Positions 23,527-32,124 of a stretch of 36,580 nucleotides of DNA are shown piece by piece; the first letter of the stretch is position 1, and every line of letters begins with the position of its first letter. This stretch comes from Streptomyces phaeochromogenes. Lineage in GTDB: Bacteria; Actinomycetota; Actinomycetes; Streptomycetales; Streptomycetaceae. Below the pieces are notes generated by a model. That model had not been told where the DNA came from and ran no database searches. It saw only the letters and a program-made list of their open reading frames with translations. The position numbers and the translations under genes are program-made. The stretch lies in the NCBI RefSeq assembly GCF_001418655.1, contig NZ_LIQZ01000250.1, forward strand, positions 1-36,580. The letters are read 5' to 3'.

Positions 23527-24909
23527 ATGACCAGAGCTGAACAGCCGTCCCGCAGAAGCCTCCTGGCCGTGGCGGTCGCCGCGGCCACCGCGGGCGCCGC
23601 GAGTCCGGCGGCGGCAGCCGCCGGCTCGACGGCCGGCCCCGCGAGAACCCGGACCGCCGCCCCGTCGAAAGCCCCGTCGCGCCTCGTGGACAACCATGCC
23701 TGGACCTCGTACACCGACTGGCGCGGTGGTACCGCGGCTGGGACCCGCGCCGTGCCGGGGGTGCGGCCGGGTCTGGCGATCGGGACGCCGGCGGGCCGGA
23801 CCGACTACAAGGACCCGCACACCGGTACGACCGCCACCTGGGAGTACGCGCGCTGGACCTCGCCCGTCCACCGCCTCGCCGTCCCCTCGACCGAGGTGAT
23901 TCCCTCCTGGAACGCGCGGACCCCGGTGGGCACCTGGCTCCAGGTCGAGCTGTCGGGCACGTACTCCGACGGCACGGCGACGCCCTGGTACGTGATGGGC
24001 CGCTGGGCGGCCGGGGACCAGGACATCCGGCGGACCTCGGTGGACGACCAGAGCGACGGCAGGAGCAGCATCTGGACGGACACCTTCTCCATCGACGACG
24101 CGGCCTCCGGGCTGCGCCTGGTGTCGTACCGGCTGCGGCTGACCCTGTACCGCAAGCCCGGGACCACGGCCACGCCGACCGTGTGGCGGCTCGGCGCGAT
24201 GGGCTCCGACGTCCCGGACCGCTTCACCGTCCCGGCCTCGACGCCTGCACTCGCGCGGGAGCTGACGGTGCCGCGCTACTCGCAGGAGATCCACGCCGGC
24301 CAGTACCCCGAGTACGACAACGGTGGCGAGGCCTGGTGCAGCCCCACCTCCTCCCAGATGATCATCGAGTACTGGGGACGGAAGCCCACGGCGGCGCAGC
24401 TGGCCTGGGTCAAGCCCGAGTACGCGGATCCGCAGGTGTGCCATGCCGCCCGGTTCACCTTCGACCACCAGTACAACGGCTGTGGGAACTGGCCCTTCAA
24501 CGCCGCGTACGCCGCCACGTACAAGGACCTCCAGGGCGTGGTGACCCGGCTAGGTTCGCTCGCCGACCTGGAGACGCTGATCGCCGCCGGAATCCCGGCC
24601 ATAACGTCCCAGTCGTTCCTCAAGACGGAACTGACGGGAGCTGGGTACGGCACCGCGGGCCATCTGATGACGGTCATAGGGTTCACCGCCGACGGCGACG
24701 TGATCGCCAACGACCCGGCCTCGCCGGACAACAGCGCGGTTCGGCGCGTCTACAAGCGCCGCGAGTGGGAGAACATCTGGCTCCGCACCAAGCGGTACAA
24801 CGCCTCCGGGGCGGTCGTCTCCGGTACCGGCGGGGTCTGCTACCTCTACTTCCCGGCCCGCCCCACGGCCGCCCAGCGGACGGCACTGGCGGCGGTGGGC
24901 ATTCACTGA
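23527..24909 (+). CDS. Tat-exported C39-like cysteine peptidase
   Basis: 460 residues. The N-terminus has a twin-arginine pattern (SRRSLLAVAVAAATAG) and an Ala-rich stretch ending near residue 35. About 50-235 is a beta-rich exported domain. From about 245 a C39_2-type papain-fold peptidase follows, with Cys271 (GEAWCSPTSSQMI), His379 (GTAGHLMTVIGF) and an Asn/Asp at 395-396 (IANDPAS), a plausible catalytic set. It probably processes an extracellular peptide or protein; unlike bacteriocin exporters it has no ABC-transporter part. A run of G (GGGGG) 9 bases before the ATG serves as ribosome site. The dre-like site upstream hints at control by N-acetylglucosamine. Confidence 0.8.
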   Translation: MTRAEQPSRRSLLAVAVAAATAGAASPAAAAAGSTAGPARTRTAAPSKAPSRLVDNHAWTSYTDWRGGTAAGTRAVPGVRPGLAIGTPAGRTDYKDPHTGTTATWEYARWTSPVHRLAVPSTEVIPSWNARTPVGTWLQVELSGTYSDGTATPWYVMGRWAAGDQDIRRTSVDDQSDGRSSIWTDTFSIDDAASGLRLVSYRLRLTLYRKPGTTATPTVWRLGAMGSDVPDRFTVPASTPALARELTVPRYSQEIHAGQYPEYDNGGEAWCSPTSSQMIIEYWGRKPTAAQLAWVKPEYADPQVCHAARFTFDHQYNGCGNWPFNAAYAATYKDLQGVVTRLGSLADLETLIAAGIPAITSQSFLKTELTGAGYGTAGHLMTVIGFTADGDVIANDPASPDNSAVRRVYKRREWENIWLRTKRYNASGAVVSGTGGVCYLYFPARPTAAQRTALAAVGIH

Positions 24910-24974
24910 GTGAGTGAGAGTGAAGGCTGAGCGACGGCTGAGTGATGTGGCGGCTGTGACAGGGCAGCTGTGAC

Positions 24975-25006
24975 GGGGCTGGTGTGGCGGGTGCCACACC
25001 AGCCCC
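24975..25006. terminator. Terminator after the peptidase gene
   Basis: GGGGCTGGTGTGGC (24975-24988) and GCCACACCAGCCCC (24993-25006) form a perfect 14-bp stem with a 4-base loop, 66 bases after the stop. Confidence 0.9.
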
Positions 25007-25107
25007 TCACGCGTGACCAAGCTCTCTCCCGCAAAAGCCCGATCCGGTGGCAAGGTGGACAGAACGGTGGGGGGAGTCCACTGCAAGACCGACGTGAGCG
25101 AGCTGCC

Positions 25108-25254
25108 ATGACCACGAACTCAGCCACCGCCGGACGTGTCCGTGCCCGTACCGGAGGGCCCAAGGACGACGGCCCGAAGATCCTTGAGCACGTCGTGGGC
25201 TGGACGTTCGTGGTGGTGCTCGCGATGCTGGTGACGCAGCTCGGCCTCGTCTGA
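25108..25254 (+). CDS. SCO1431-family small membrane protein
   Basis: 48 residues. The N-terminus is hydrophilic and basic (RVRARTGGPKDDGPK) and the C-terminus is a single membrane helix (VVGWTFVVVLAMLVTQLGLV) ending at the C-terminus. This matches the small Streptomyces family named after SCO1431, and the flanking genes also match that locus from memory. Start ATG at 25108 with GTGAGCGAG upstream. Function unknown; such tail-anchored miniproteins often associate with larger membrane complexes. Confidence 0.7.
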   Translation: MTTNSATAGRVRARTGGPKDDGPKILEHVVGWTFVVVLAMLVTQLGLV

Positions 25255-25341
25255 TCGCGGTCGAAGAGAGTCGAACAGGCTGGTGGTGCCGCTCTGCCAT
25301 ACTGCGGGGATCCCGCTCGCAGTTGGAGACCAGGTCCGGAA

Positions 25342-26001
25342 TTGAGTAACCGTCAGCAGAGTGATGCCGACCGCCCCGGAGCGCGCGGCACAGACCGTTC
25401 CTTAGCGCGCCGCGCCGAACTCATCGCCATCGGGCGGAAGTTGTTCGCCGACACGTCCTACGACGCACTGTCGATGGACGACATCGCGAAACAGGCGCAG
25501 GTCGCCAAAGGGTTGATCTACTACTACTTCAAGTCCAAGCGCGGCTACTACCTGGCGATCGTCCAGGACTCGGTGGCCGAGCTGATCTCCCGGGCGGCGG
25601 GCGGCCTCGAACTGCCCCCGGCGGAGCGGGTCCACCGCACCATCGACGGCTACCTGCGCTACGCCGAGAACAACCACGCCGCTTACCGCACCATCATCAG
25701 CGGGGGCGTCGGTTTCGACGCCGAGGTGCACGCCATCCGGGAGGGTGTGCGGGAGGCCATCGTGGAGACGATCGCCGAAGGGGCGTACGGGCGACGGGAG
25801 ATCGGCCCGCTGCCACGGATGGCGCTGCTCGGCTGGCTGTGCAGCGTCGAGGGGGCCACCCTCGACTGGATCCACCACTACAGCCTCCCGCGCGACCTCA
25901 TGCGCGAGCTGCTGGTGAAGATGCTCGGCGGCGCGATGCGCGCCATCGAGGAGCTGGACGCCTCCTACCCGGCCCCGGGGGCCGCACGCCGGGACACCTG
26001 A
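25342..26001 (+). CDS. TetR family transcriptional regulator
   Basis: 219 residues. The N-terminal TetR helix-turn-helix (about 25-68: ARRAELIAIGRKLFADTSYD, then SMDDIAKQAQVAKGLIYYYF) is typical; the rest is an all-helical ligand domain. I take the TTG at 25342 as start, as no ATG lies before the HTH. A CATACT -10-like box lies at 25297-25302. Targets are not evident: the next gene is convergent, and the membrane protein upstream is on the same strand. Ligand unknown. Confidence 0.85.
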   Translation: MSNRQQSDADRPGARGTDRSLARRAELIAIGRKLFADTSYDALSMDDIAKQAQVAKGLIYYYFKSKRGYYLAIVQDSVAELISRAAGGLELPPAERVHRTIDGYLRYAENNHAAYRTIISGGVGFDAEVHAIREGVREAIVETIAEGAYGRREIGPLPRMALLGWLCSVEGATLDWIHHYSLPRDLMRELLVKMLGGAMRAIEELDASYPAPGAARRDT

Positions 26002-26006
26002 CATCA

Positions 26007-26046
26007 GTGGAGGGCGGGGGCTCGCCGACCGGCCCCCGCCCTCCAC
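26007..26046. terminator. Bidirectional terminator between TetR and chitinase genes
   Basis: GTGGAGGGCGGGGGC (26007-26021) and GCCCCCGCCCTCCAC (26032-26046) form a perfect 15-bp stem with a 10-base loop, between two convergent stops. Confidence 0.92.
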
Positions 26047-26067
26047 CGAAATGCCCTGCCGCCGAAG

Positions 26068-27315
26068 CTAGTTGATCGCCTTGATCAGCTCGCCGTTCGA
26101 CGTGTCACCGCTCAGCTCCCAGAAGAACGTGCCGCCCAGGCCCTGCGCGTTCTTGTAGTTCATCTTCCCGGCGATGGTCGACGGGGTGTCGTAACTCCAC
26201 CAGTTGTTCCCGCACTTGGCGTACGCCGTGCCGCCGACCGTGCCGGTCGCCGGGCACTTCGTCTTGAGCACCTTGTAGTCGTCGATGCCCTGCTCGTACG
26301 TTCCCGCCGCCGGGCCGGTGGCGGTGCCGCCGGGCGTCGCCTGGGTGACACCGGTCCAGCCGCGGCCGTAGAAGCCGATGCCGAGCAGCAGCTTCGAGGC
26401 CGGGACACCCAGGCCCTTGAGCTTGGCGATGGTCGCCGAGGTGTGGAACTCCGCCTTCGGGATCCCCGAGTAGGAGTTCAGCGCCGAGTGCGGAGCCGTG
26501 GGGCCGGTCGCGTCCCAGGCGCCGAAGAAGTCGTACGTCATCGGGTTGTACCAGTTGACGTACTGGGCGGCGCCCGCGTAGTCCGTCGCGTCGATCTTGC
26601 CGCCGGCCGTGGCGTCGGCCGTGATCGCCGAGGTGACCAGCGCGGAGCCGCCGAACTTGGCGCGTACCGCGGACATCAGGTTCTTGTAGGCGGCCCGCCC
26701 GCTGGTGTCACAGGTGGCACCGCACGCGTTCGGGTACTCCCAGTCGATGTCGATCCCGTCGAAGACGTCGGCCCACTTCGAGTTCTCGACCAGGTCGTAG
26801 CAGGACTGCGCGAAGGCCGCCGGGTTCTTGGCCGCCTCGGTGAAGCCCGCCGACCAGGTCCAGCCGCCGAAGGACCACAGGACCTTGAGGTTCGGGTGCT
26901 TCTTCTTCAGCTCGCGCAGCTGGTTGAAGTTGCCGCGCAGCGGCTGGTCCCAGGTGTCCGCGACGCCGTCGACCGACTCGGCCGCGGTGTGCGTCCGCTC
27001 GGTCGCCGCGTAGTTGTCGCCCATCGCGCACTTGCCGCCGGTGACGTTGCCGAAGGCGTAGTTGATGTGGGTCAGTTTGGCCGCCGAGCCGGACGTCTCG
27101 ACGTTCTTGACCAGGTACTTCCGGTCGTAGGTGCCCCATTCGGTGAAGTAGCCGACGACCTTGGATCCGGCCGCCTTCGGCGCGGCGGCCCGCTCGGCGG
27201 GGCCGGCGGCGGTGGCCGTACCCGCGCCGGCGAGCAGACCCGCACCCAGAACGGCACAACACGCGGCGGATACGAGCGCCCGGAACCGGACGCGGGGGCG
27301 GAGCGAGCTGAACAT
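26068..27315 (-). CDS. chiD: GH18 chitinase, secreted (ChiD-like)
   Basis: 415 residues. Signal peptide to about 37 (Ala-rich, TATAAGPA), then a single GH18 catalytic domain with VLWSFGGWTWS (144-154) and DGIDIDWEYP, where Glu193 is the proton donor and Asp191/Asp189 assist. No chitin-binding module is present. The order chitinase next to the small SCO1431-type membrane protein and acyl-CoA dehydrogenase fits S. coelicolor chiD (SCO1429), recalled from memory. GAGGAG precedes the ATG. The promoter upstream carries paired 12-bp repeats, indicating induction by chitin breakdown products through DasR release. Confidence 0.9.
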   Translation of the reverse strand: MFSSLRPRVRFRALVSAACCAVLGAGLLAGAGTATAAGPAERAAAPKAAGSKVVGYFTEWGTYDRKYLVKNVETSGSAAKLTHINYAFGNVTGGKCAMGDNYAATERTHTAAESVDGVADTWDQPLRGNFNQLRELKKKHPNLKVLWSFGGWTWSAGFTEAAKNPAAFAQSCYDLVENSKWADVFDGIDIDWEYPNACGATCDTSGRAAYKNLMSAVRAKFGGSALVTSAITADATAGGKIDATDYAGAAQYVNWYNPMTYDFFGAWDATGPTAPHSALNSYSGIPKAEFHTSATIAKLKGLGVPASKLLLGIGFYGRGWTGVTQATPGGTATGPAAGTYEQGIDDYKVLKTKCPATGTVGGTAYAKCGNNWWSYDTPSTIAGKMNYKNAQGLGGTFFWELSGDTSNGELIKAIN

Positions 27316-27384
27316 CGTGTCTCCTCGTGGGGGAGAGGGGAACGCGCGCCATTTGGCATGAACGCGGTGAAGCGTTGGAGCGAA

Positions 27385-27426
27385 ACAGTAGGAGGACTAG
27401 ACCAGTGCGGTCAATGGTTCGGACCA
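27385..27426 (-). promoter_or_regulatory. Chitinase promoter with paired DasR-type repeats
   Basis: On the minus strand: TGGTCCGAACCA (27426-27415), -35 TTGACC (27414-27409), TGGTCTAGTCCT (27404-27393), -10 TACTGT (27390-27385), spacer 18. The element ACTGGTCTAGTCC matches the left part of the DasR consensus. The predicted leader is about 63 nt. Repeats start 22 bases apart, as in the orphan copy at 12.4 kb. Confidence 0.8.
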
Positions 27427-27443
27427 TTCGGTCCAGGAATCCT

Positions 27444-27457
27444 TTACTCTTGAGTAA
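27444..27457. promoter_or_regulatory. Palindrome between chitinase and acyl-CoA dehydrogenase
   Basis: TTACTC-TT-GAGTAA, a perfect 6-bp inverted repeat, 181 bases upstream of the acyl-CoA dehydrogenase start. It has the size and AT-rich half-sites of many TetR-type operators. From 27458 to 27637 I see only a ribosome site. Confidence 0.4.
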
Positions 27458-27637
27458 GCGGTCGTTAACTGGTGACTCCATGCCGCCGATCGGGCATACT
27501 CACAGCGCACAGCCGCTGATCAGCCGCTTCCGTGACCCGGAGGCGCCGAGCATCGACAGTGCCCAGTAAGACCAGGCGGGGCAGCCCCACCCAGGTGTGC
27601 GTTCGCCGAAGTGCCCGACAGGGAGGAGAGCGTCGCC

Positions 27638-28810
27638 ATGCCCGACCGCGCCCCGCAGCCGGTGGACCGTCAACTGCCCACGGACGAGGCCCGGGATCTG
27701 ATCTCGCTCGTCCGCGACATCGCGCAGCGCGAGATCGCCCCGAAGGCGGCCGAGGAGGAGGACGCCGGGCACTTCCCGCGCGAAGTCCTCACGCTGCTCT
27801 CGGAGTCGGGGCTGCTCGGCCTCCCGTACGACTCCGAATACGGCGGCGGAGACCAGCCGTACGAGGTCTACCTCCAGGTCCTCGAAGAGCTGGCAGCCGC
27901 CCGTCTCACCGTCGGCCTCGGCGTCAGCGTGCACACGCTCGCCTGCCACGCCCTCGCCAACTACGGCACCAAGGAACAGCAGGTCGAGCATCTCCCGGAC
28001 ATGCTCGGCGGCGGCCTTCTGGGCGCCTACTGCCTCTCGGAGCCGTCCTCCGGCTCGGACGCCGCGTCGCTGCGCACAAAAGCCGTGCGGGACGGCGACA
28101 GCTGGGTGATCACGGGCACCAAGGCCTGGATCACGCACGGCGGAGTCGCCGACTTCTACACCGTGCTCGCGCGCACTGGTGGCGAGGGGGCGCGGGGCAT
28201 CACGGCGTTCCTGGTGCCCGGCGACGCGGAGGGGCTGAGCGCCGCGGTGCCCGAGAAGAAGATGGGCATGAAGGGCTCACCCACCGCACAGGTCCACTTC
28301 GACGGGGTGCGGATCCCGGACGACCGGCGCATCGGCGACGAGGGGCAGGGCTTCGCGATCGCCCTGTCCGCGCTCGACTCGGGGCGGCTCGGCATCGCGG
28401 CCTGCGCGATCGGGGTGGCCCAGGCCGCGCTCGACGAGGCCGTCGCGTACGCCACCGGGCGGCAGCAGTTCGGCCGCCCGATCGCGGACTTCCAGGGCCT
28501 GCGCTTCATGCTCGCGGACATGGCGACCCAGATCGAGGCGGGCCGGGCGCTCTACCTCGCCGCGGCCCGGCTGCGCGACGCGGGACGGCCGTTCGCCAAG
28601 CAGGCGGCCATGGCGAAGCTGCACTGCACCGACACCGCGATGAAGGTCACCACGGACGCCGTCCAGGTGCTCGGCGGGTACGGCTACACCGCGGACTTCC
28701 CCGCGGAGCGTTACATGCGCGAGGCCAAGGTGCTGCAGATCGTCGAGGGCACCAATCAGATCCAGCGGATGGTCATCGCCCGTCACCTCGCGGGTCCCGA
28801 GTCGCGCTGA
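27638..28810 (+). CDS. Acyl-CoA dehydrogenase
   Basis: 390 residues, normal length. Family motifs: FPREVLTLLSESGLLGLPY, AYCLSEPSSGSDAASLRTKA (flavin and substrate contacts), GQQFGRPIADFQ-like GRQQFGRPI, QVLGGYGYTADFPAERYMRE and the C-terminal catalytic Glu370 in QIVEGTNQIQR. It uses FAD to form the 2-enoyl-CoA during fatty or branched-chain acid breakdown. I chose ATG 27638, which follows GGGAGGAGA, over a GTG nine codons upstream. The end overlaps the convergent collagen-like gene by 38 bases. Confidence 0.93.
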   Translation: MPDRAPQPVDRQLPTDEARDLISLVRDIAQREIAPKAAEEEDAGHFPREVLTLLSESGLLGLPYDSEYGGGDQPYEVYLQVLEELAAARLTVGLGVSVHTLACHALANYGTKEQQVEHLPDMLGGGLLGAYCLSEPSSGSDAASLRTKAVRDGDSWVITGTKAWITHGGVADFYTVLARTGGEGARGITAFLVPGDAEGLSAAVPEKKMGMKGSPTAQVHFDGVRIPDDRRIGDEGQGFAIALSALDSGRLGIAACAIGVAQAALDEAVAYATGRQQFGRPIADFQGLRFMLADMATQIEAGRALYLAAARLRDAGRPFAKQAAMAKLHCTDTAMKVTTDAVQVLGGYGYTADFPAERYMREAKVLQIVEGTNQIQRMVIARHLAGPESR

Positions 28811-29186
28811 ACCTCCCGTAGCCGTACCCGTACATCGCCGAGGGCGCCGCGAGCCGGGCCCACTCCGGATCGTGGCGGCCCGGCAGGGTCCGGCCGCGGT
28901 CGGCCCAGGTGCGGAGCATGGCGCGGTAGATGGGGGGATCCAGGGGCTGTTGGTGCGCGTGGGGTCCCTGTGGCCCCTGCGACCCCTGAGGGCTCTGTGA
29001 ACCCTGGGTTCCCTGAGTTCCCTGGGTCCAGTGAATCCCTTGGGTCCACTGAGTTCCCTGCGTCCACTGGGTCTCCTGTGGTCCTGGGGCTCCCAGGGAC
29101 CCCAGGGGCCCCTGGGGAACCGATTCTGCCGACGGGGGGAAGGGGATCCGGCGGCGGCGCTCCGCCTCTGCGTATGTGGGGGTCAT
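28773..29186 (-). CDS. Small protein with collagen-like Gln/Gly repeats
   Basis: 137 residues from ATG 29186 (a TTG ten codons upstream is possible). The ends look conserved-type (start MTPTYAEAERRRRIPF; end DPPIYRAMLRTWADRGRTLP and RFSATRDPRGDGR). The middle (about 27-75) is low-complexity: WTQGTQ units shading into GTQ-GTQ-GSQ-SPQ-GSQ-GPQ triplets that resemble collagen Gly-X-Y. No signal peptide or membrane segment. Function unknown. Its last 38 bases overlap the acyl-CoA dehydrogenase gene tail to tail. Confidence 0.55.
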   Translation of the reverse strand: MTPTYAEAERRRRIPFPPSAESVPQGPLGSLGAPGPQETQWTQGTQWTQGIHWTQGTQGTQGSQSPQGSQGPQGPHAHQQPLDPPIYRAMLRTWADRGRTLPGRHDPEWARLAAPSAMYGYGYGRFSATRDPRGDGR

Positions 29187-29412
29187 ACCGAGGCCAACGG
29201 GTCCACGGGTGGACAAGTCACCGGCGCGGGGATTCGCCAGTGAGTTCGCGGCACGCCCTTGTCCGGGCCGCCGCCGGTCCGCGTGAGGGGCGCACCGGAC
29301 TCCGGCACCGAACTCTGGCCCCCTGCCGTCTTCTGACGTACCGTCAACTCCGCCGCCGGGGGCCGCACCCCTCCGGGCAACGTCACGCGCCGTACGCCCC
29401 GGGAGGCAGCCG

Positions 29413-30537
29413 ATGCCCGACGACCGCCCCGTAGCCCTCGACGAGTACCCCGTGCACCAGGTCCCCCTCTCGATGAAGCACGTGGCGACGGGGGACCGGA
29501 ACGCCTACGACCGCTGCATCTTCCAGGTCTTCGACCACCAGGGGCGAGCACTGCTCATCCTGGGGCTGGGGGTGTATTCGAACGTCGGTGTGATCGACGC
29601 GTACGCGACCCTGCGCACCGGCGACACCCTGCATGCCGTACGCGCCTCCGACGCGCTGGACGACGACACCCGGATGACGATGGCGGTCGGTCCGCTGCGG
29701 GTCCTGGTCGAGCGCCCCCTGAAGGACTTCGTCCTGAGCTGCGCGGCCGACCCCGACGACCCGGACGGACTGTCGTACGAGATCACGTGGTCGGCGGACT
29801 TCCCCGCGCTGTGGGAGCCGCATCACGTCCAACGCCGGGGAGCCCGGCTCACGTTGGAGGGCCGGCGCTTCGTGCAGGCGGGCCGGTGCGAGGGCTGGAT
29901 CCGGGTCGCGGGGGAGGAGACACGGCTGTCGGGCGACGGCTGGACCGGCACCCGCGACCGCAGCTGGGGTACGCGCCCCCTGCCCGGCGAGGAGGGCGGC
30001 CGGCTCGCCGAGGAGCACCGGACCGAGGGCTTCCACTGGCTCTGGTGTCCCGTCCGCTTCGAGGACCGCTTCCTGATGGTCATCACCCAGGAGGACGCCG
30101 ACGGCTACCGCACCCTGAACGACGCGACGCTCGTACGGAACGGGGAGCGCGACCGTCAACTCGGCTGGCCCCAGGCCGAGATCACCTACCGGAGCGGAAC
30201 CCGGCACCCGGAGCGTGCGACCGTCCACCTCGGCGACTTCCGCAAGCCGTCGGAGCTCGGCGTCGAGATCCTCACCTCCTCCCCGCTCGCCGTCGGAGCC
30301 GGCTATCCGCCCGCCGACGACTGGCAGCACGGCACCTGGCGGGGACGCGGCTGGACCGACCGGCGTACGTACGACCTTTCGGACCCGGCCGTGCTCGGGC
30401 TCGCCGCGTACGGCGTGACCGACCACGCCGCCCGCTTCACTCTCGACGGACAAGTGGGGCACGGGATCTTCGAGCACGGCTCGTTCGGCCGGCACGACCC
30501 GAGCGGGTTCACCGGCTTCGACTCGGTCGCGCCGTAG
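29413..30537 (+). CDS. Unrecognised 374-residue protein (possible lipocalin-like/AttH-type fold)
   Basis: No signal peptide or membrane helix. The sequence is strand-rich with many Trp and Arg; the GTRDRSWGTRP motif in the middle (about residue 178-188), preceded by GDGWTG, resembles the central motif of AttH/CrtC-type lipocalin-like proteins. I am not confident of the family. The kinase gene follows after 30 bases on the same strand, so the two are probably co-transcribed and may act on the same small hydrophobic compound. The divergent gap 29187-29412 before it holds no clear promoter. Confidence 0.6.
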   Translation: MPDDRPVALDEYPVHQVPLSMKHVATGDRNAYDRCIFQVFDHQGRALLILGLGVYSNVGVIDAYATLRTGDTLHAVRASDALDDDTRMTMAVGPLRVLVERPLKDFVLSCAADPDDPDGLSYEITWSADFPALWEPHHVQRRGARLTLEGRRFVQAGRCEGWIRVAGEETRLSGDGWTGTRDRSWGTRPLPGEEGGRLAEEHRTEGFHWLWCPVRFEDRFLMVITQEDADGYRTLNDATLVRNGERDRQLGWPQAEITYRSGTRHPERATVHLGDFRKPSELGVEILTSSPLAVGAGYPPADDWQHGTWRGRGWTDRRTYDLSDPAVLGLAAYGVTDHAARFTLDGQVGHGIFEHGSFGRHDPSGFTGFDSVAP

Positions 30538-30567
30538 GGAAGTTGAGGCGAGGGAGGGAGCGGAACG

Positions 30568-31662
30568 ATGGCAACGGCACCCCGTCCGCGTACGACCACA
30601 CGTGACCCGGAGGAACTCGCGCAGCGGCTGACCGCCTGGCTCGCCGGACGGCTGCCCGGTGCCAAGGCGGTCGACGTCCGCGTCCCCGCCTCCAACGGAC
30701 TGTCCAGCGAGACCCTGCTCTTCGACATCGAGCACCCCGAACCTCCGGTGCGCGCCTGCGCGTTGAGGCTCGCGGCGGATCCGGCGGCGTACACCGTCTT
30801 CCCTGTCTACGACCTGCCGCGCCAGTACCGCACCATGCGACTGGTGGCGGACCGCACGGACGTGCCCGTACCGCGGGTGCAGTGGCTGGAGGAGGACCCG
30901 GGGCCCCTCGGGGCGCCCTTCTTCGTCATGGAGCGCGTGGAGGGCCGCGTACCGCCGGACGTCATGCCCTACACGTACGAGGGCAACTGGCTGCACGCGG
31001 CAAGTGACGCCGAGCGGGAGGGACTTGAGCACGCCTCGGTCGGATTCCTCGCCCGGCTGCACGACCAAGTCCCGGTGCGCGAGGCGGACTTCCTCGCGTC
31101 GCCGGGGGACGGCAGCCCCTTGCGGCGTCACGTCGAGGCCCAACACGCCTACTACGAATGGGTGATTGACGGTCTGCCGCGGTCACCCCTGATCGAGGAC
31201 GCCTTCGACCGGCTCGACGCGCTCTGGCCGCGCGACGAGGGCGAGACGGTCCTCAGCTGGGGTGACGCACGCATCGGAAACGTCATCTACGACGGCTTCG
31301 AACCCGCTGCCGTCCTCGACTGGGAGATGGCGGCACTGGCCCCGCGCGAGGTCGACCTCGGCTGGATGATCTACCTGCACCGCTTCTTCCAGGACCTCAC
31401 CGAGAGCTTCGGCCAGCCCGGACTGCCCGGCTTCCTGCGCCGGGACCGCGTGGAGCCGCGCTACGCCCAACTCACCGGCCACACACCGCGGGACATGGAC
31501 TTCCACATCCTGTACGCCGCCCTGCGGCACGCAATCGTCATGCTGCGTGTCGCCTACCGGCAGGTGCACTTCGGTGAGACCGCCGTCCCCGCGGATCCGG
31601 ACACACTGATCCTGCACCACGACAGCCTGCGAGCCATGGTGCAGGGCAGTTACGGGAACTGA
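30568..31662 (+). CDS. APH-family phosphotransferase (ACAD10/FadE36-type kinase)
   Basis: 364 residues with an aminoglycoside-phosphotransferase-like kinase fold. The catalytic loop is LSWGDARIGNVIY (Asp about 232; Trp replaces the usual His of HGD) and the metal Asp lies in AVLDWEMAALA (about 251). It has the long variant typical of the phosphotransferase class that pairs with acyl-CoA dehydrogenases (ACAD10/11 N-terminal domain, bacterial LvaA), not true antibiotic kinases. GGGAGGGAG precedes the ATG. Possible substrate: a hydroxyacyl-CoA or other hydroxy compound; not shown. Confidence 0.8.
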   Translation: MATAPRPRTTTRDPEELAQRLTAWLAGRLPGAKAVDVRVPASNGLSSETLLFDIEHPEPPVRACALRLAADPAAYTVFPVYDLPRQYRTMRLVADRTDVPVPRVQWLEEDPGPLGAPFFVMERVEGRVPPDVMPYTYEGNWLHAASDAEREGLEHASVGFLARLHDQVPVREADFLASPGDGSPLRRHVEAQHAYYEWVIDGLPRSPLIEDAFDRLDALWPRDEGETVLSWGDARIGNVIYDGFEPAAVLDWEMAALAPREVDLGWMIYLHRFFQDLTESFGQPGLPGFLRRDRVEPRYAQLTGHTPRDMDFHILYAALRHAIVMLRVAYRQVHFGETAVPADPDTLILHHDSLRAMVQGSYGN

Positions 31663-31695
31663 GGACCGCTCAGGCGGAAACCGGCCGGGTGGTGC

Positions 31696-32124
31696 TCAGG
31701 CGGCCTGGTCGCGCATCACAGGCACCCGCATGGGACGCGAGCCGGGGCCGCCGACGTGCGAGAAGGGCTGCGTACGCCAGTCGAGCCCCTGAGGGAGCGT
31801 CAGCAGCAGGGCGGTGTCCTGCTCCTGAACCTCCATCGTCTCGTCGGCGGGTCGGGCCTCGGCCGCCGTACGGCCCGTACCGGCGCAGACCGTGAGCCCG
31901 AACGGGTTCCACGGCGACGCGCACAGCGCGTGCTCCGGCAGGCTCTCCTCGTCCGCGAGGAGCGCGATGGGCTGCGCGCAGTCCGGGCAGATCACCCGGT
32001 ACATCTCGAAGGTGTCGTACGCGTCGAACTCCTCGGCGTCAGATTCGACGCCCTCCGGCTCGGGCTCTACGACGGGCTGCTGCCGCTTGGGCGCGGTGCG
32101 ACCAGGGCGCTTCAGACTCTGCAT
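31696..32124 (-). CDS. Cysteine-rich small protein, possible zinc ribbon
   Basis: 142 residues. A basic N-terminus (KRPGRTAPKR) and an acidic stretch precede VICPDCAQPIALL, then CASPW and FGLTVCAGTG, a CxxC plus two later cysteines that could hold zinc. The C-terminal third is featureless. AAGGGGGAG before the ATG is a strong ribosome site. I recall it as a conserved Streptomyces hypothetical. It faces away from the Lrp gene across 265 bases (32125-32389), where I see no other feature than the -10 box below. Confidence 0.65.
   Translation of the reverse strand: MQSLKRPGRTAPKRQQPVVEPEPEGVESDAEEFDAYDTFEMYRVICPDCAQPIALLADEESLPEHALCASPWNPFGLTVCAGTGRTAAEARPADETMEVQEQDTALLLTLPQGLDWRTQPFSHVGGPGSRPMRVPVMRDQAA

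Noticed and set aside
30568..31662. Aminoglycoside resistance gene
   Set aside because: Motifs and length fit the ACAD-associated phosphotransferase group (WGDARIGN, DWE) and not antibiotic kinases; context is metabolic.
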